Assembly (NCBI GenBank): GCA_039819065.1
Contig: JBCBSS010000009.1
Coordinates: forward strand, 1 to 64,000
Reading direction: 5' to 3'
From: JBCBSS01 sp039819065
GTDB taxonomy: Bacteria; Bacteroidota; Bacteroidia; Cytophagales; Cyclobacteriaceae
DNA length: 64,000 nt
The position numbers were made by a program, and so were the translations under genes. The notes under the pieces are model-generated. The model was given only the letters and a program-made list of their open reading frames with translations, was not told the DNA's origin and did no database searches. Every line of letters starts with the position of its first letter. The first letter of the stretch is position 1. This document shows positions 1-10,050 of the stretch, piece by piece.

Positions 1-1974
1 GCAGGAACCCGCTTTTCGATGTGATGGTGGTCATGCAAAACACCACGGTAGAGGATGCACTCAACCAACAACTGGAAGGCATCCAAGTAAGTGCCTACGG
101 CGATAATACAGGAGTGAGCAAGTTTGATATGACCATCAACTTTACCGATGTAGAAGATGGGCTTGCCCTTGAAATAGAATACAATACAGACCTGTTTGAC
201 CAAGCCTGGATCGACCGGTTTGCCTCACATTATACACAACTGGCATCGGCCGTCACCACATCAGATGAAGCCATAGCCACCATTGATTATATCAGTGAAG
301 AAGAGAAAGCATTGCTGCAAAGCTTCAATGCCACGACCAAGGCATATGCAACGGCCACTAGCATTCACCAATCCTTTGAGACACAAGTAGCGAAGACACC
401 TGATGCGATAGCATTGACCGATGCGGAAGGCACATTGGATTACAAAACCCTTAACGAGCGCAGTAACCAAATCGCACATCAACTAATTGCCAGCGGTATA
501 GGCAAAGGCGATATAGTAGCCGTGATGATGGGCAAGTGCAACACCCTTCTGGTCAGTATGTTGGGCATACTTAAATCAGGTGCGGCCTATGTACCGGTAG
601 ACCCAACGTTGCCACAGCAAAGGATCGCAGACCTCTTATCAGACAGCCATAGCAAAGCAGTGCTGGCACTGGATCAGGAAAACATTCCTGAAGGATACAC
701 AGGCCATGTCATTATACCCACAGAAAATTACGATAAATACCCAACTGAGAACCTGGACAAGGAAACCAGTACAGAAGATACAGCCTACCTGATGTACACA
801 TCAGGTACGACAGGCAAACCAAAAGGGGTACTGGTCTCACACAGATCAGTACTCAACCTGAACCATTGGTTGGGGGATATTATTTATAATCCATCCCCAG
901 CACCATTAACAGCCCTACTTACGGCCAACATCAGTTTTGATGCGTCGGTGCAACAGTTGTTCCCGCCGTTGCTACACGGAGGTACGCTGGTACTGATAGA
1001 AGAAGAAACCAAGCAAGACATCAACCGTTACCGTCAGCAGATCATAAACCATGGCGTAGACGTGTTGGACATTACCCCCGGATATTTGAGTGCATTACTG
1101 GCTTCTCAGCCTGAAGGCAATAAGCTGAATGTGGGCTACACACTAGTAGGAGGAGAAGCGCTGAGCAACGAATTGGCCGGCCAATATGAACAAGGCTTCA
1201 AACAAGGTAGCCAATTGATCAATGTGTATGGGGTGACCGAAGCCGCAGTTGATTCTACCTACGAACTGGTTTCCAAAGACAGGATAGAAGGCAGCATAGG
1301 CCAACCTATTCCCAACACCAGTATCTACATACTGGATGATCAACAAAGCCAGCAGCCGGTAGGTGCATGGGGAGAGATCGCCATAGCTGGCAAAGGGGTA
1401 GCGCTTGGCTACCACCAAAGGGACGAACTGAACGCATCACGCTTTGTCCAGAACCCAGGTAGCCAAGAAAACATGTACCTGACCGGTGATATTGGCCGGT
1501 GGCTGCCAGACGGCACGATAGAATTCAAGGGCCGGATAGACACCCAGGTCAAGTTGAGAGGTTACAGGATAGAATTGGGAGAAATAGAACACCACCTTCA
1601 AGGCCATGATGACATAGGCTTGGCAGCGGTAGTAGTGCATGGAGAGGGGGAAGACAAACAACTAGTGGCCTATTACTCAGGCACAGAGCAGGCAGCACAG
1701 GACTTAAAGCAATACCTATCAGTCCGCATACCGGTCTATATGGTTCCGGCACATTACCATCACCTGGACACGATGCCGATGACCAGTAGTGGCAAAGTGG
1801 ACAGGAAGCAATTACCGGATGTTGCTACTGATGATAGTGCCTCTGCTTATGTAGCGCCAAGGACAGCCACCGAAGAACAACTGGCCAAGATATGGTCAGA
1901 CATACTCGGCAAAGAACAGGTAGGTATACATGATAACTTCTTTGCTTTGGGTGGGCACTCGCTCAAAGCCATTA
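1..1974 (+). repeat. Direct repeat copy 1 (Gln module)
   Basis: Bases 1-~1974 align without gaps to 3354-~5327 at a constant offset of 3353. In the first 120 aligned bases I count five differences. The similarity stops in the carrier domain just after GGHSLKAI: copy 1 continues RVVSAIADRMQ, copy 2 RLCAAVFRQMD. The left boundary lies outside the window. Confidence 0.93.
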
Positions 1975-2144
1975 GAGTGGTATCTGCCATTGCTGACCGT
2001 ATGCAAACCCAGGTTGAATTAAAGAGCCTGTTTGTGCATCCAACTATATCCGAGTTAGCCAATGAAATTGACATAGTGTCCTGGGCAAAACAGGAAGAAA
2101 CTGACATTAACGACGAGAATTACGAGGAAGAGATTACAATATGA
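1..2144 (+). CDS. NRPS, 5'-truncated: C (end)-A(Gln)-T
   Basis: The reading frame is open from base 3 and enters inside the last third of a condensation domain (the SRNPLFD..M stretch), so the true start lies upstream of the window. An adenylation domain follows at about 345-1840, with A3 TSGTTGKPKG, A8 GRIDTQVKLRGYRIELGEIE and the A10 lysine in SSGKVDRKQLP. The carrier domain has FFALGGHSLKAI, with its phosphopantetheine serine codon at 1959. The specificity residues I read by aligning FDASVQQLF, the D-I-T-P-G-Y stretch, LVGGEAL and NVYGVTEAAVD to GrsA are D-A-Q-D-L-G-V-V-D, the code known for Gln in lichenysin synthetase. The protein ends in T plus a strongly acidic tail (EETDINDENYEEEITI), and its stop overlaps the next start in ATGA. 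The next protein opens with a TubC-type dock, so the pair probably docks tail-to-TubC. Its C end, A and T are almost a copy of the next gene's first module. Confidence 0.95.
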   Translation, partial: RNPLFDVMVVMQNTTVEDALNQQLEGIQVSAYGDNTGVSKFDMTINFTDVEDGLALEIEYNTDLFDQAWIDRFASHYTQLASAVTTSDEAIATIDYISEEEKALLQSFNATTKAYATATSIHQSFETQVAKTPDAIALTDAEGTLDYKTLNERSNQIAHQLIASGIGKGDIVAVMMGKCNTLLVSMLGILKSGAAYVPVDPTLPQQRIADLLSDSHSKAVLALDQENIPEGYTGHVIIPTENYDKYPTENLDKETSTEDTAYLMYTSGTTGKPKGVLVSHRSVLNLNHWLGDIIYNPSPAPLTALLTANISFDASVQQLFPPLLHGGTLVLIEEETKQDINRYRQQIINHGVDVLDITPGYLSALLASQPEGNKLNVGYTLVGGEALSNELAGQYEQGFKQGSQLINVYGVTEAAVDSTYELVSKDRIEGSIGQPIPNTSIYILDDQQSQQPVGAWGEIAIAGKGVALGYHQRDELNASRFVQNPGSQENMYLTGDIGRWLPDGTIEFKGRIDTQVKLRGYRIELGEIEHHLQGHDDIGLAAVVVHGEGEDKQLVAYYSGTEQAAQDLKQYLSVRIPVYMVPAHYHHLDTMPMTSSGKVDRKQLPDVATDDSASAYVAPRTATEEQLAKIWSDILGKEQVGIHDNFFALGGHSLKAIRVVSAIADRMQTQVELKSLFVHPTISELANEIDIVSWAKQEETDINDENYEEEITI

Positions 2145-2305
2145 AAACCATTGATTTATTAGCCAGACTTAAAAAGCTTAACATTAAGCTGCGTGTTGAA
2201 GAAGGTAACTTGAAAATTAATGCCCCCAAAGGAGCATTGACTGCTGAGTTGCAATCAGCACTTAAGGAGCATAAAGCCGAACTAATAGATTTTTTGAATC
2301 AAATA
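2141..2305 (+). other. TubC-type N-terminal docking domain
   Basis: The first ~55 residues carry alternating leucines (LLARLKKLNIKLRVEEG), the APKGALT turn and a basic/acidic C-terminal helix ending in ELIDFL. This is the pattern of the TubC docking domain family, which receives the acidic tail of an upstream carrier-domain-terminated protein. The upstream gene ends in exactly such an acidic tail. Confidence 0.85.
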
Positions 2306-5300
2306 GATGCTCAAGTCACTAATGCCCCCATTCCTCGGGCGCCTGATTCCTCAGGTTATGCATTGAGTTCATCACAACGCCGTTTGTGGATCTTGGATCA
2401 GATGGGTGTGACAGGTGCTGCCTACAACCTGGGCGGGTATTACAAGCTGTCAGGCGCTTTGGACGAGGCACGGTTTATCGCTTCGATAGAAAGCTTAGTG
2501 AGGCGTCATGAGATCCTGCGAACGGTATTCAAATCAGAAGGCACGGAAGTGCGTCAGGTGGTTTTAGATGCTGACCAGAGCAATTTTTCTGTAGAACGGG
2601 TTGACCTGCCCAACGCATCGGACAATGACCTGGAAGAACTGGTTTCAGAAGAACGGTCGCGTTTATTTGACCTGGCCACAGGCCCCTTGCTCCACGCCAG
2701 ATTAGTCAGGTTGGGAGGGGAAGGTTACCTGTTCCTGATCACCCTGCACCACATCATTTCCGATGGTTGGTCAGTGGATGTAATGATCAAAGAATTGATA
2801 CAGCTCTATCAAGGTAATGCCCTACCCGAACTGCCCATACAATACAAAGACTATGCAGGATGGCAGCAATCACAACTAACCGGTAAATCCTACGACCGTG
2901 CAAGGGCCTACTGGCACGGCCAGTTTTCGGGTGACATTCCAGTCTTGGAACTATCAACTGTCTACAAAAGGCCAAAAGAAAAGACTTACAATGGGGACAC
3001 AGCCTCATATCAATTGCCCTTAACACTCAAAAACAGCCTGAATGACTTCAGCCAGAAACAAGGCGCCAGTCTGTTCATGACCCTTTTATCGATCACCAAA
3101 CTGCTATGCTACCGGTACACAGGCCAAGAAGACCTGACCATTGGAACAGCAGTGGCCGGCAGGAACCACAAAGACCTGGAAAAACAGCTAGGGTTTTATG
3201 TGAATACCCTGGCCTTAAGGTCACATATAACACCAGATTGGGCCTTCACCGATTTGCTGGAGGCAGTTAAGAAGACCGTACTGGATGCCCAGTCATATGA
3301 GCACTACCCCTTCGATGCATTGGTAGACGAGCTAGACCTGGCCAGGGATTTGAGCAGGAACCCGCTTTTCGATGTGATGGTGGTCATGCAAAACACCACG
3401 GTAGAGGATGCACTCAACCAACAACTGGGAGGCATACAAGTAAGCGCCTACGGTGATAACACAGGAGTGAGCAAGTTCGATATGACCATCAACTTTACCG
3501 AGGTAGAAGATGGCCTTGCCCTTGAAATAGAATACAATACAGACCTGTTTGATCAAGCCTGGATCGACCGGTTTGCCTCACATTATACACAACTGGCCTC
3601 GGCCGTCACCACATCAGATCAAGCCATAGCCACCATTGACTACATCAATGAAGAAGAGAAAGCATTACTGCAAAGCTTCAATGCCACGGCCAAGGCATAT
3701 GCACCGGCCACTAGCATTCACCAATCCTTTGAGACACAAGTAGCGAAGACCCCTAATGCCACAGCATTGACCGATGCAGCAGGCACATTGGATTACAAAA
3801 CCCTCAACGGACGCAGTAACCAAATCGCACACCAACTAATTGCCAGCAGTATAGGCAAAGGCGATATAGTAGCGGTCATGATGGGCAAGTGCAATACCCT
3901 TTTGATCAGCATGCTGGGCATACTTAAATCAGGTGCGGCCTATGTCCCAGTAGACCCAACGCTGCCACAGCAAAGGATAGCAGGCATCTTATCAGACAGC
4001 AAGAGCAAAGCAGTGCTGGCAGTGGATCAAGAAAACATTCCTGAAGGGTACACAGGTCATGTCATCATACCCACAGAAGGTTACGATAAATACCCAACTG
4101 AGAATCCTAATAAGGAAATCAGTACAGAAGATACTGCCTACCTGATGTACACATCAGGTACGACAGGCCAACCAAAAGGGGTACTGGTCTCACACAGATC
4201 AGTACTCAACCTGAACCATTGGTTGGGGGATATTATTTATAATCCATACCCAGCACCATTAACCGCCCTACTTACGGCCAACATCAGTTTTGATGCATCG
4301 GTGCAACAGTTGTTCCCACCGTTGCTACATGGAGGTAAACTGGTGCTGGTGGAAGAAGAGACCAAGCAGGACATCAACCGTTACCGTAAGCAGGTCATAG
4401 ACCACGGGGTAGACGTATTGGATATTACCCCTGGTTATTTGAATGCCTTACTGGCTTCCCAACCATCAGGTAATAAGCTGAATGTAGGCTATACATTAGT
4501 GGGAGGAGAAGCACTGAGCAACGAATTGGCCGGCCAATACGAGCAAGGCTTCAAAGCAGGTAGCCAGTTGATCAATGTGTATGGGGTGACAGAAGCCACC
4601 GTTGATTCTACCTACGAGCCGGTTTCCAAAGACAGGATAGAAGGTAGTATTGGTAAACCTATCCCCAACACCAGTATCTACATACTGGACGATCAACAAA
4701 ACCAACAGCCGGTAGGTGCATGGGGAGAGATCGCCATAGCTGGTACAGGGGTAGCGCTTGGCTACCACCAAAGGGACGAACTGAATGCTGCACGTTTTGT
4801 CCAGAACCCAGGCAGCGAAGAAAATATATACCTGACCGGAGATATCGGCCGATGGTTACCGGATGGCACGATAGAGTTCAAGGGCAGGGTAGACACCCAA
4901 GTCAAGTTGAGGGGCTACAGGATAGAACTGGGAGAGATAGAACACCATCTTCAAGGCCATGATGACATAGCCTTGGCAGCGGTAATAGTAAGCGGAGAGG
5001 GAGATGACAAACAACTGGTGGCCTATTACTCAGGCACAGAGCAGACAACACAGGACTTAAAGCAATACCTTTCAGGCCACATACCGGCCTATATGGTTCC
5101 GGCCTATTACCATCACCTGGACAAGATGCCGATGACCAGTAGTGGCAAAGTGGACAGGAAGCAATTACCGGATGAAGCTACTGATGATAGTGCCTCTGCT
5201 TATGTAGCGCCAAGGACAGCTACTGAAGAGCAACTGGCCAAGATATGGTCGGACATACTCGGCAAAGAACAAGTAGGCATCCATGATAACTTCTTTGCCT

Positions 5301-8300
5301 TGGGTGGGCATTCATTGAAAGCCATTCGGCTCTGTGCTGCGGTATTCAGGCAGATGGATAAGACGATCAACATTAAGGACGTTTTTGGTTCACCGACGGT
5401 AGCCGAACTTACTGAAGTGATCGAATCCGGCACAAAAACAAAGAGCGCAATACCCAAAATTGTTGAAAGCGAACTTTATGACCTTTCTATTCCTCAGTAC
5501 AACCTATGGATGTTGAGTCAAATGGATGTCATAGGCAATGCTTATAACTTGACTGGTGGATATGAATTTTCAGGAGCGTTAGATGAAGACCAATTCGTTA
5601 CAGCAGTTAAGCAATTGGTACAACGACATGAAGTACTCAGAACCTCATTTGTCATGGAGGACAGCAAGCCTAAGCAAAAGATCCATGACTTTGCAGCATG
5701 CGGTTTTGAGGTGGTAAGGCTTGATTGGTCAGCTCAAAATGATACAGAAGAGAAGGTACAGCAGATGATGGCCGAAGAGAAAGACAGACCATTTGATTTA
5801 ATGCAAGGGCCGTTGATATCATGTCATTTGATCAAATTAGCAGATGACAAATTCTTTTTCATTGTGTCCCTCCATCACATCATATCTGATGGGTGGTCAG
5901 TGGAAGTAATGTTGAAAGAAATAATCTCCAGTTACAAAGGAGACAAACTTCAACCCCTCAACTTACAATACAAAGACTACGCAGCCTGGCAACTTGAGCA
6001 ACAGGAAGAGGGGTCTTTTCAAGAATCACGTAACTTCTGGCTTGAGCAATTCAGTGGTGATCTCCCAGTATTGGAGTTGCCTACTTCTTACCCCAGGCCA
6101 AAAGAAAAGAATTTCAAAGGACACACTAAACGTTATAATCTCGGATCTGAGCTAACGCATCAATTAAAAGACTTAAGTGCCGGCCAGAATACATCATTGT
6201 TTACTGTGCTCTTGAGCATGTCTAAGGTGCTCCTATACAGATACACTGGGCAGGATGATATTATCATTGGCACTGCGGTAGCCGGTCGCAACCACAGCGA
6301 CCTTGAAGATCAAATCGGATTCTACGTAAATACAATCGCATTACGCACTCAACTTCAGGGAAGTTGGAGTTTTGTTCAGCTTTTAGAAGCAGTTAAAAGC
6401 ACTACTTTGAATGCTTATACGCATGAGGATTACCCTTTCGATGCATTAGTTGAAGAACTAAACATCACCAGGGATTTAAGCCGCAGTCCGCTTTTTGATA
6501 TAATGATTGAAATGCAAAGTACGGCTGAAATTGAGGATATTCTCACTGAGCAATTAGATGGTGTTCAAGTGAAAGAATACAGTGAGGACGATACTGTCAG
6601 CAAGTTTGATGTGATGATCTATTTCTGGGAAAAGGGTAACGACATAGTTATGGAAATGGAGTATGATACGGCCCTATTTAGTGAGGAATGGGTTGATCGG
6701 TTTGCCCATCATTTTACCCAATTGGCAGATCATATAGTGGCTGATATTGACAAAGGATTAAATGATTATGCTTACCTGTCCCATACAGAACAAGACAAGT
6801 TATCAGGTCAATTCAATCAAAATCAAAGCCATTATGATATTCAGCAGACTATCCAAGGTCTTTTTGAGGCCCAGGTAAAAGAAACGCCTGATGCCAATGC
6901 TGTTATTTATGATGGATTGGAGATGTCTTATCAGACACTGAATGAGAAAGCGAATCAACTTGCTCATTATCTGTTAGCTGAAACTGGAATCAGTAAGGAC
7001 GATACAGTAGTGGTTATCATGGATCGTTCTGATAAAATGATAATAGCCCTTTTGGGTATCCTTAAATCTGGCGGGGCATATGTCCCGATTGACCCTTCTA
7101 TTCCTACTCAAAGACGGCAGCATATTTTGAAGGATACCCAACCCAAAGCCATTCTCACGGAGACTGACTATCTGTTCGATATAGAAGCAACAGATGCCAT
7201 GATTTTTGCGATGGATATTCAGATGGATACGCTTGAGACATCATCGGCGAACCCAGACATGACTACTGCTCCTGATGCCCTGGCTTATATCATCTATACC
7301 TCAGGTTCTACTGGAATGCCTAAAGGTGTTTGCATTCAACACAATCAAATAGCCAATACACTTTTCTGGAGACAGGAATACTATCAATTTGGCACTGGCG
7401 ACGTCAACCTGCAAATACCTTCATTCGCATTTGATAGTTCCGTAGAAGATATCTTCAGTCCGCTCATTAGTGGGGGCACCTTGCTCATCCCGAAAGAAAG
7501 CATGCGGGTCAATGCAGAATACCTCAAAACACTAATTCTAAACCACGAAGTCACTCATTTCTTGATGGTACCTTCGTTGTACAACGTGATAGTAGACGAA
7601 GTAGGGAATGGCCTAGCCGGGATGAAGGCAGTAACAGTTGCCGGTGAGGCACTGAAGCAAGACCTGCTAAGAAAGCACATGGATACCGTGCCAGATGTGC
7701 GTTTGATCAACGAATATGGGCCTACCGAAAATGCGGTATGCTCGACCGTTCTTGAGTTAAAGAGTCCCGAAGATCATGTGACGATAGGAGGTGGCATCTC
7801 CAATGTGAAAGTCTATATTCTAGATGGCAGCTTGAATATGTTGCCGATCGGTGTACCAGGCGAAATATGCGTTTCTGGCCCAGGTTTGGCAAGAGGCTAC
7901 CTTAACAATGACAGTTTGACCCAGACAAAATTTGTTGCCAATCCTTATGCTAGCGACGATGCCGATCAGCGATTGTATAGAACGGGGGACATGGGGCGCT
8001 TTACCGAAACCGGCGAGATAGAATTCCTGGGACGCGAAGACGGGCAGATCAAAATAAGGGGCTATAGAGTGGAGCTCGGTGAAATAGAAAACACACTTTC
8101 GAGCTATGAATTGGTCAAGGATGCCGTGGTCGAAGTCAGGTACATGGAAGATACGCCAGTGTTAGTGGCTTACCTGTTGAATACAGAAGGTCTCAGATGG
8201 CCGGATGTAAAAAAGCATTTAGCTACTGAGTTACCTTACTACATGGTGCCTCAATATGGCGTATTGCTAGACGAATTTCCTGTAACCAACACTGGCAAAA

Positions 8301-9988
8301 TCGACCGTAAATCATTACCTGATCCTGATTTTGGTGCTTCTGAGTTTGTAGAAGCGGAAAACGATTTAGAAAGAATCATTGTCGAAGTCTGGCAAGAAGT
8401 ACTTGTCAAAAAACAGATAGGTATTTATGACGATTTTTTCAGTGCCGGTGGTGATTCAATCAAAGCCATTCAAATCTGCTCAAGGATACTCAACCAAGGT
8501 TACAAACTCACCGTGGGTGAAATATTCCAATACAAAACACCGGCTATGTTAGCTCAGGTGATGCAACCGGTAACCAAAGAGATTGACCAGCGTACTGTGA
8601 CTGGAAAAGTTGCACTGGGGCCAATACAGAAAGAATTCTTCTACGGTGAAGATGAAGACAGGCACCATTTCAATCAAGCAGTGATCTTAAAGGCTGATAA
8701 AGCTTCAGTTGATAAAGAGATAATGCATCAAGTACTGGTAGCCCTTCAAAACCATCATGACATGCTGAGGACTACTTTCAATCAAGAAGAGGGAGAGTCT
8801 GTCCAGACTGTTCACGATCTCGATTTCCCTGTCAGCCTTGAAGAGTATGACTTGATGAATACACTTACGCCGGATCAGGAATTTATGACACTGGCCAATG
8901 AACTACAAGGTCAGATAGATATGGTTAACGGGCCACTCATGAAGGTAGCACTTTGTAGGCTGCCCGATCAAGATAAGGTCATCATCACCGTACATCACTT
9001 GGTCGTAGATGGTGTTTCATGGAGGATACTACTTGAAGACATTGATCAATTGTATGATCAAATCCGGAATGGTGAACAAGCCAAGCTACCACTCAAAACG
9101 GAGTCTTTTGCTACGTGGTCTGACAAGATCAACACTTATTCTGAAAAAGAAGGAGCGAAAGATGAAATGGCTTACTGGGACGATATAGTATCTCATGAAA
9201 TGCCATCAGTTCAGCCGGAAGTCGATGTTCGTGACAATTTGGTCAAGGACACCTCAACCATTTCGTTCAAACTTTCTACCGAGCAGACGCATGCACTGCT
9301 AACCAAAGCTAACGAGGCATTCAACACGGAAATAAATGACCTATTGCTAACCGCACTGGGGCTGGCCATTAAAGATTCCTTTGGCATATCATCGTGTGGT
9401 ATTGCCATGGAAAGCCATGGCCGTGAAAACGAGCATGTAGACCTGGATGTCAGTCGTACCGTTGGTTGGTTTACCACCGTTTACCCAGTGATTTTGGATG
9501 TAAAGCACTCCGATGATGAAGTAAGACTGCTCAAGGAGGTAAAGGAAATGCTGAGAAAAATTCCAAATAAAGGTACAGGCTTTGGAGCACTTAAATATTC
9601 GACGAATGATACTGGTAGAACAAAAAAATATCATAAATTAGTACCAGAACTCAGTTTCAATTATTTGGGTCAATTTGATGCTGAATCTAAAGGTAAATGG
9701 TTCGCCATATCTGATGAACCAATTGAAAATCAAGTCAGTGGAAACAGGTCTCGGGAGCATCTGATAGATGTATCCGGCATGGTAATAGAAGGATGCCTGG
9801 ATATGTCAGTTACTTATAACAAAAGACACTTTGAGTCCACCACGGCACAATCGTTCTGTGAGAACTTTCGGAAACGATTAAATGGAATAATTACGCTTTG
9901 TTCTACCAGAAAATCTAAGGAAGTAACACCGAGTGATTTGGGTTACAAATCATTGTCGATAGAAGAGATAGACAACTTCTTTGACTAA
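2141..9988 (+). CDS. NRPS: TubC dock-C-A(Gln)-T-C-A-T-E
   Basis: A 2615-residue bimodular synthetase. Residues 1-55 form a TubC-type docking domain with the APKGALT signature. Then come C1 (~70-515, HHIISDG), A1 (~520-1030), T1 (Ser1058), C2 (~1110-1555, HHIISDG), A2 (~1566-2050), T2 (Ser2106 in AGGDSIKAI, the form usual before E domains) and an epimerization domain (~2150-2590) with HHLVVDGVSWR, ESHGRE and FNYLGQFD. The A1 code reads D-A-Q-D-L-G-V-V-D, the Gln code. The A2 code reads D-S-E-M-T-A-E-V-C and matches nothing I recall. It shares T299, A301, E322 and V330 with a Tyr code but has Glu at 239. The E domain predicts a D residue at module 2. The C-terminus (TPSDLGYKSLSIEEIDNFF) looks like a donor COM helix as in TycA. 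The ATG overlaps the upstream stop by four bases, which fixes the start. Confidence 0.96.
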   Translation: MKTIDLLARLKKLNIKLRVEEGNLKINAPKGALTAELQSALKEHKAELIDFLNQIDAQVTNAPIPRAPDSSGYALSSSQRRLWILDQMGVTGAAYNLGGYYKLSGALDEARFIASIESLVRRHEILRTVFKSEGTEVRQVVLDADQSNFSVERVDLPNASDNDLEELVSEERSRLFDLATGPLLHARLVRLGGEGYLFLITLHHIISDGWSVDVMIKELIQLYQGNALPELPIQYKDYAGWQQSQLTGKSYDRARAYWHGQFSGDIPVLELSTVYKRPKEKTYNGDTASYQLPLTLKNSLNDFSQKQGASLFMTLLSITKLLCYRYTGQEDLTIGTAVAGRNHKDLEKQLGFYVNTLALRSHITPDWAFTDLLEAVKKTVLDAQSYEHYPFDALVDELDLARDLSRNPLFDVMVVMQNTTVEDALNQQLGGIQVSAYGDNTGVSKFDMTINFTEVEDGLALEIEYNTDLFDQAWIDRFASHYTQLASAVTTSDQAIATIDYINEEEKALLQSFNATAKAYAPATSIHQSFETQVAKTPNATALTDAAGTLDYKTLNGRSNQIAHQLIASSIGKGDIVAVMMGKCNTLLISMLGILKSGAAYVPVDPTLPQQRIAGILSDSKSKAVLAVDQENIPEGYTGHVIIPTEGYDKYPTENPNKEISTEDTAYLMYTSGTTGQPKGVLVSHRSVLNLNHWLGDIIYNPYPAPLTALLTANISFDASVQQLFPPLLHGGKLVLVEEETKQDINRYRKQVIDHGVDVLDITPGYLNALLASQPSGNKLNVGYTLVGGEALSNELAGQYEQGFKAGSQLINVYGVTEATVDSTYEPVSKDRIEGSIGKPIPNTSIYILDDQQNQQPVGAWGEIAIAGTGVALGYHQRDELNAARFVQNPGSEENIYLTGDIGRWLPDGTIEFKGRVDTQVKLRGYRIELGEIEHHLQGHDDIALAAVIVSGEGDDKQLVAYYSGTEQTTQDLKQYLSGHIPAYMVPAYYHHLDKMPMTSSGKVDRKQLPDEATDDSASAYVAPRTATEEQLAKIWSDILGKEQVGIHDNFFALGGHSLKAIRLCAAVFRQMDKTINIKDVFGSPTVAELTEVIESGTKTKSAIPKIVESELYDLSIPQYNLWMLSQMDVIGNAYNLTGGYEFSGALDEDQFVTAVKQLVQRHEVLRTSFVMEDSKPKQKIHDFAACGFEVVRLDWSAQNDTEEKVQQMMAEEKDRPFDLMQGPLISCHLIKLADDKFFFIVSLHHIISDGWSVEVMLKEIISSYKGDKLQPLNLQYKDYAAWQLEQQEEGSFQESRNFWLEQFSGDLPVLELPTSYPRPKEKNFKGHTKRYNLGSELTHQLKDLSAGQNTSLFTVLLSMSKVLLYRYTGQDDIIIGTAVAGRNHSDLEDQIGFYVNTIALRTQLQGSWSFVQLLEAVKSTTLNAYTHEDYPFDALVEELNITRDLSRSPLFDIMIEMQSTAEIEDILTEQLDGVQVKEYSEDDTVSKFDVMIYFWEKGNDIVMEMEYDTALFSEEWVDRFAHHFTQLADHIVADIDKGLNDYAYLSHTEQDKLSGQFNQNQSHYDIQQTIQGLFEAQVKETPDANAVIYDGLEMSYQTLNEKANQLAHYLLAETGISKDDTVVVIMDRSDKMIIALLGILKSGGAYVPIDPSIPTQRRQHILKDTQPKAILTETDYLFDIEATDAMIFAMDIQMDTLETSSANPDMTTAPDALAYIIYTSGSTGMPKGVCIQHNQIANTLFWRQEYYQFGTGDVNLQIPSFAFDSSVEDIFSPLISGGTLLIPKESMRVNAEYLKTLILNHEVTHFLMVPSLYNVIVDEVGNGLAGMKAVTVAGEALKQDLLRKHMDTVPDVRLINEYGPTENAVCSTVLELKSPEDHVTIGGGISNVKVYILDGSLNMLPIGVPGEICVSGPGLARGYLNNDSLTQTKFVANPYASDDADQRLYRTGDMGRFTETGEIEFLGREDGQIKIRGYRVELGEIENTLSSYELVKDAVVEVRYMEDTPVLVAYLLNTEGLRWPDVKKHLATELPYYMVPQYGVLLDEFPVTNTGKIDRKSLPDPDFGASEFVEAENDLERIIVEVWQEVLVKKQIGIYDDFFSAGGDSIKAIQICSRILNQGYKLTVGEIFQYKTPAMLAQVMQPVTKEIDQRTVTGKVALGPIQKEFFYGEDEDRHHFNQAVILKADKASVDKEIMHQVLVALQNHHDMLRTTFNQEEGESVQTVHDLDFPVSLEEYDLMNTLTPDQEFMTLANELQGQIDMVNGPLMKVALCRLPDQDKVIITVHHLVVDGVSWRILLEDIDQLYDQIRNGEQAKLPLKTESFATWSDKINTYSEKEGAKDEMAYWDDIVSHEMPSVQPEVDVRDNLVKDTSTISFKLSTEQTHALLTKANEAFNTEINDLLLTALGLAIKDSFGISSCGIAMESHGRENEHVDLDVSRTVGWFTTVYPVILDVKHSDDEVRLLKEVKEMLRKIPNKGTGFGALKYSTNDTGRTKKYHKLVPELSFNYLGQFDAESKGKWFAISDEPIENQVSGNRSREHLIDVSGMVIEGCLDMSVTYNKRHFESTTAQSFCENFRKRLNGIITLCSTRKSKEVTPSDLGYKSLSIEEIDNFFD
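3354..5327 (+). repeat. Direct repeat copy 2 (Gln module)
   Basis: Partner of the repeat at 1-1974, covering the end of C1, all of A1 and the first half of T1 in the bimodular protein. Both copies keep the identical Gln code, so the duplication gives consecutive Gln residues. Confidence 0.93.
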
Positions 9989-10050
9989 AAAGCCAAAGTG
10001 AGCATGCTGACAAGCGATAATATAGAAGACATTTACCTACTCTCACCTAT
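9923..10050 (+). other. COM-type donor/acceptor docking pair
   Basis: The end of the E-terminated protein (VTPSDLGYKSLSIEEIDN, 9923 onward) and the beginning of the next protein (MLTSDNIEDIYLLSPMQEGM) resemble the TycA donor and TycB acceptor COM elements in both motif and placement. They lie across a 9-base intergenic spacer. This supports direct hand-over from the D-residue module to the following DCL condensation domain. Confidence 0.75.

Noticed and set aside
2100..2200. One gene broken by a frameshift at the ATGA overlap
   Set aside because: The upstream protein ends in an acidic tail and the downstream one opens with a TubC docking domain, so this is a true protein boundary.
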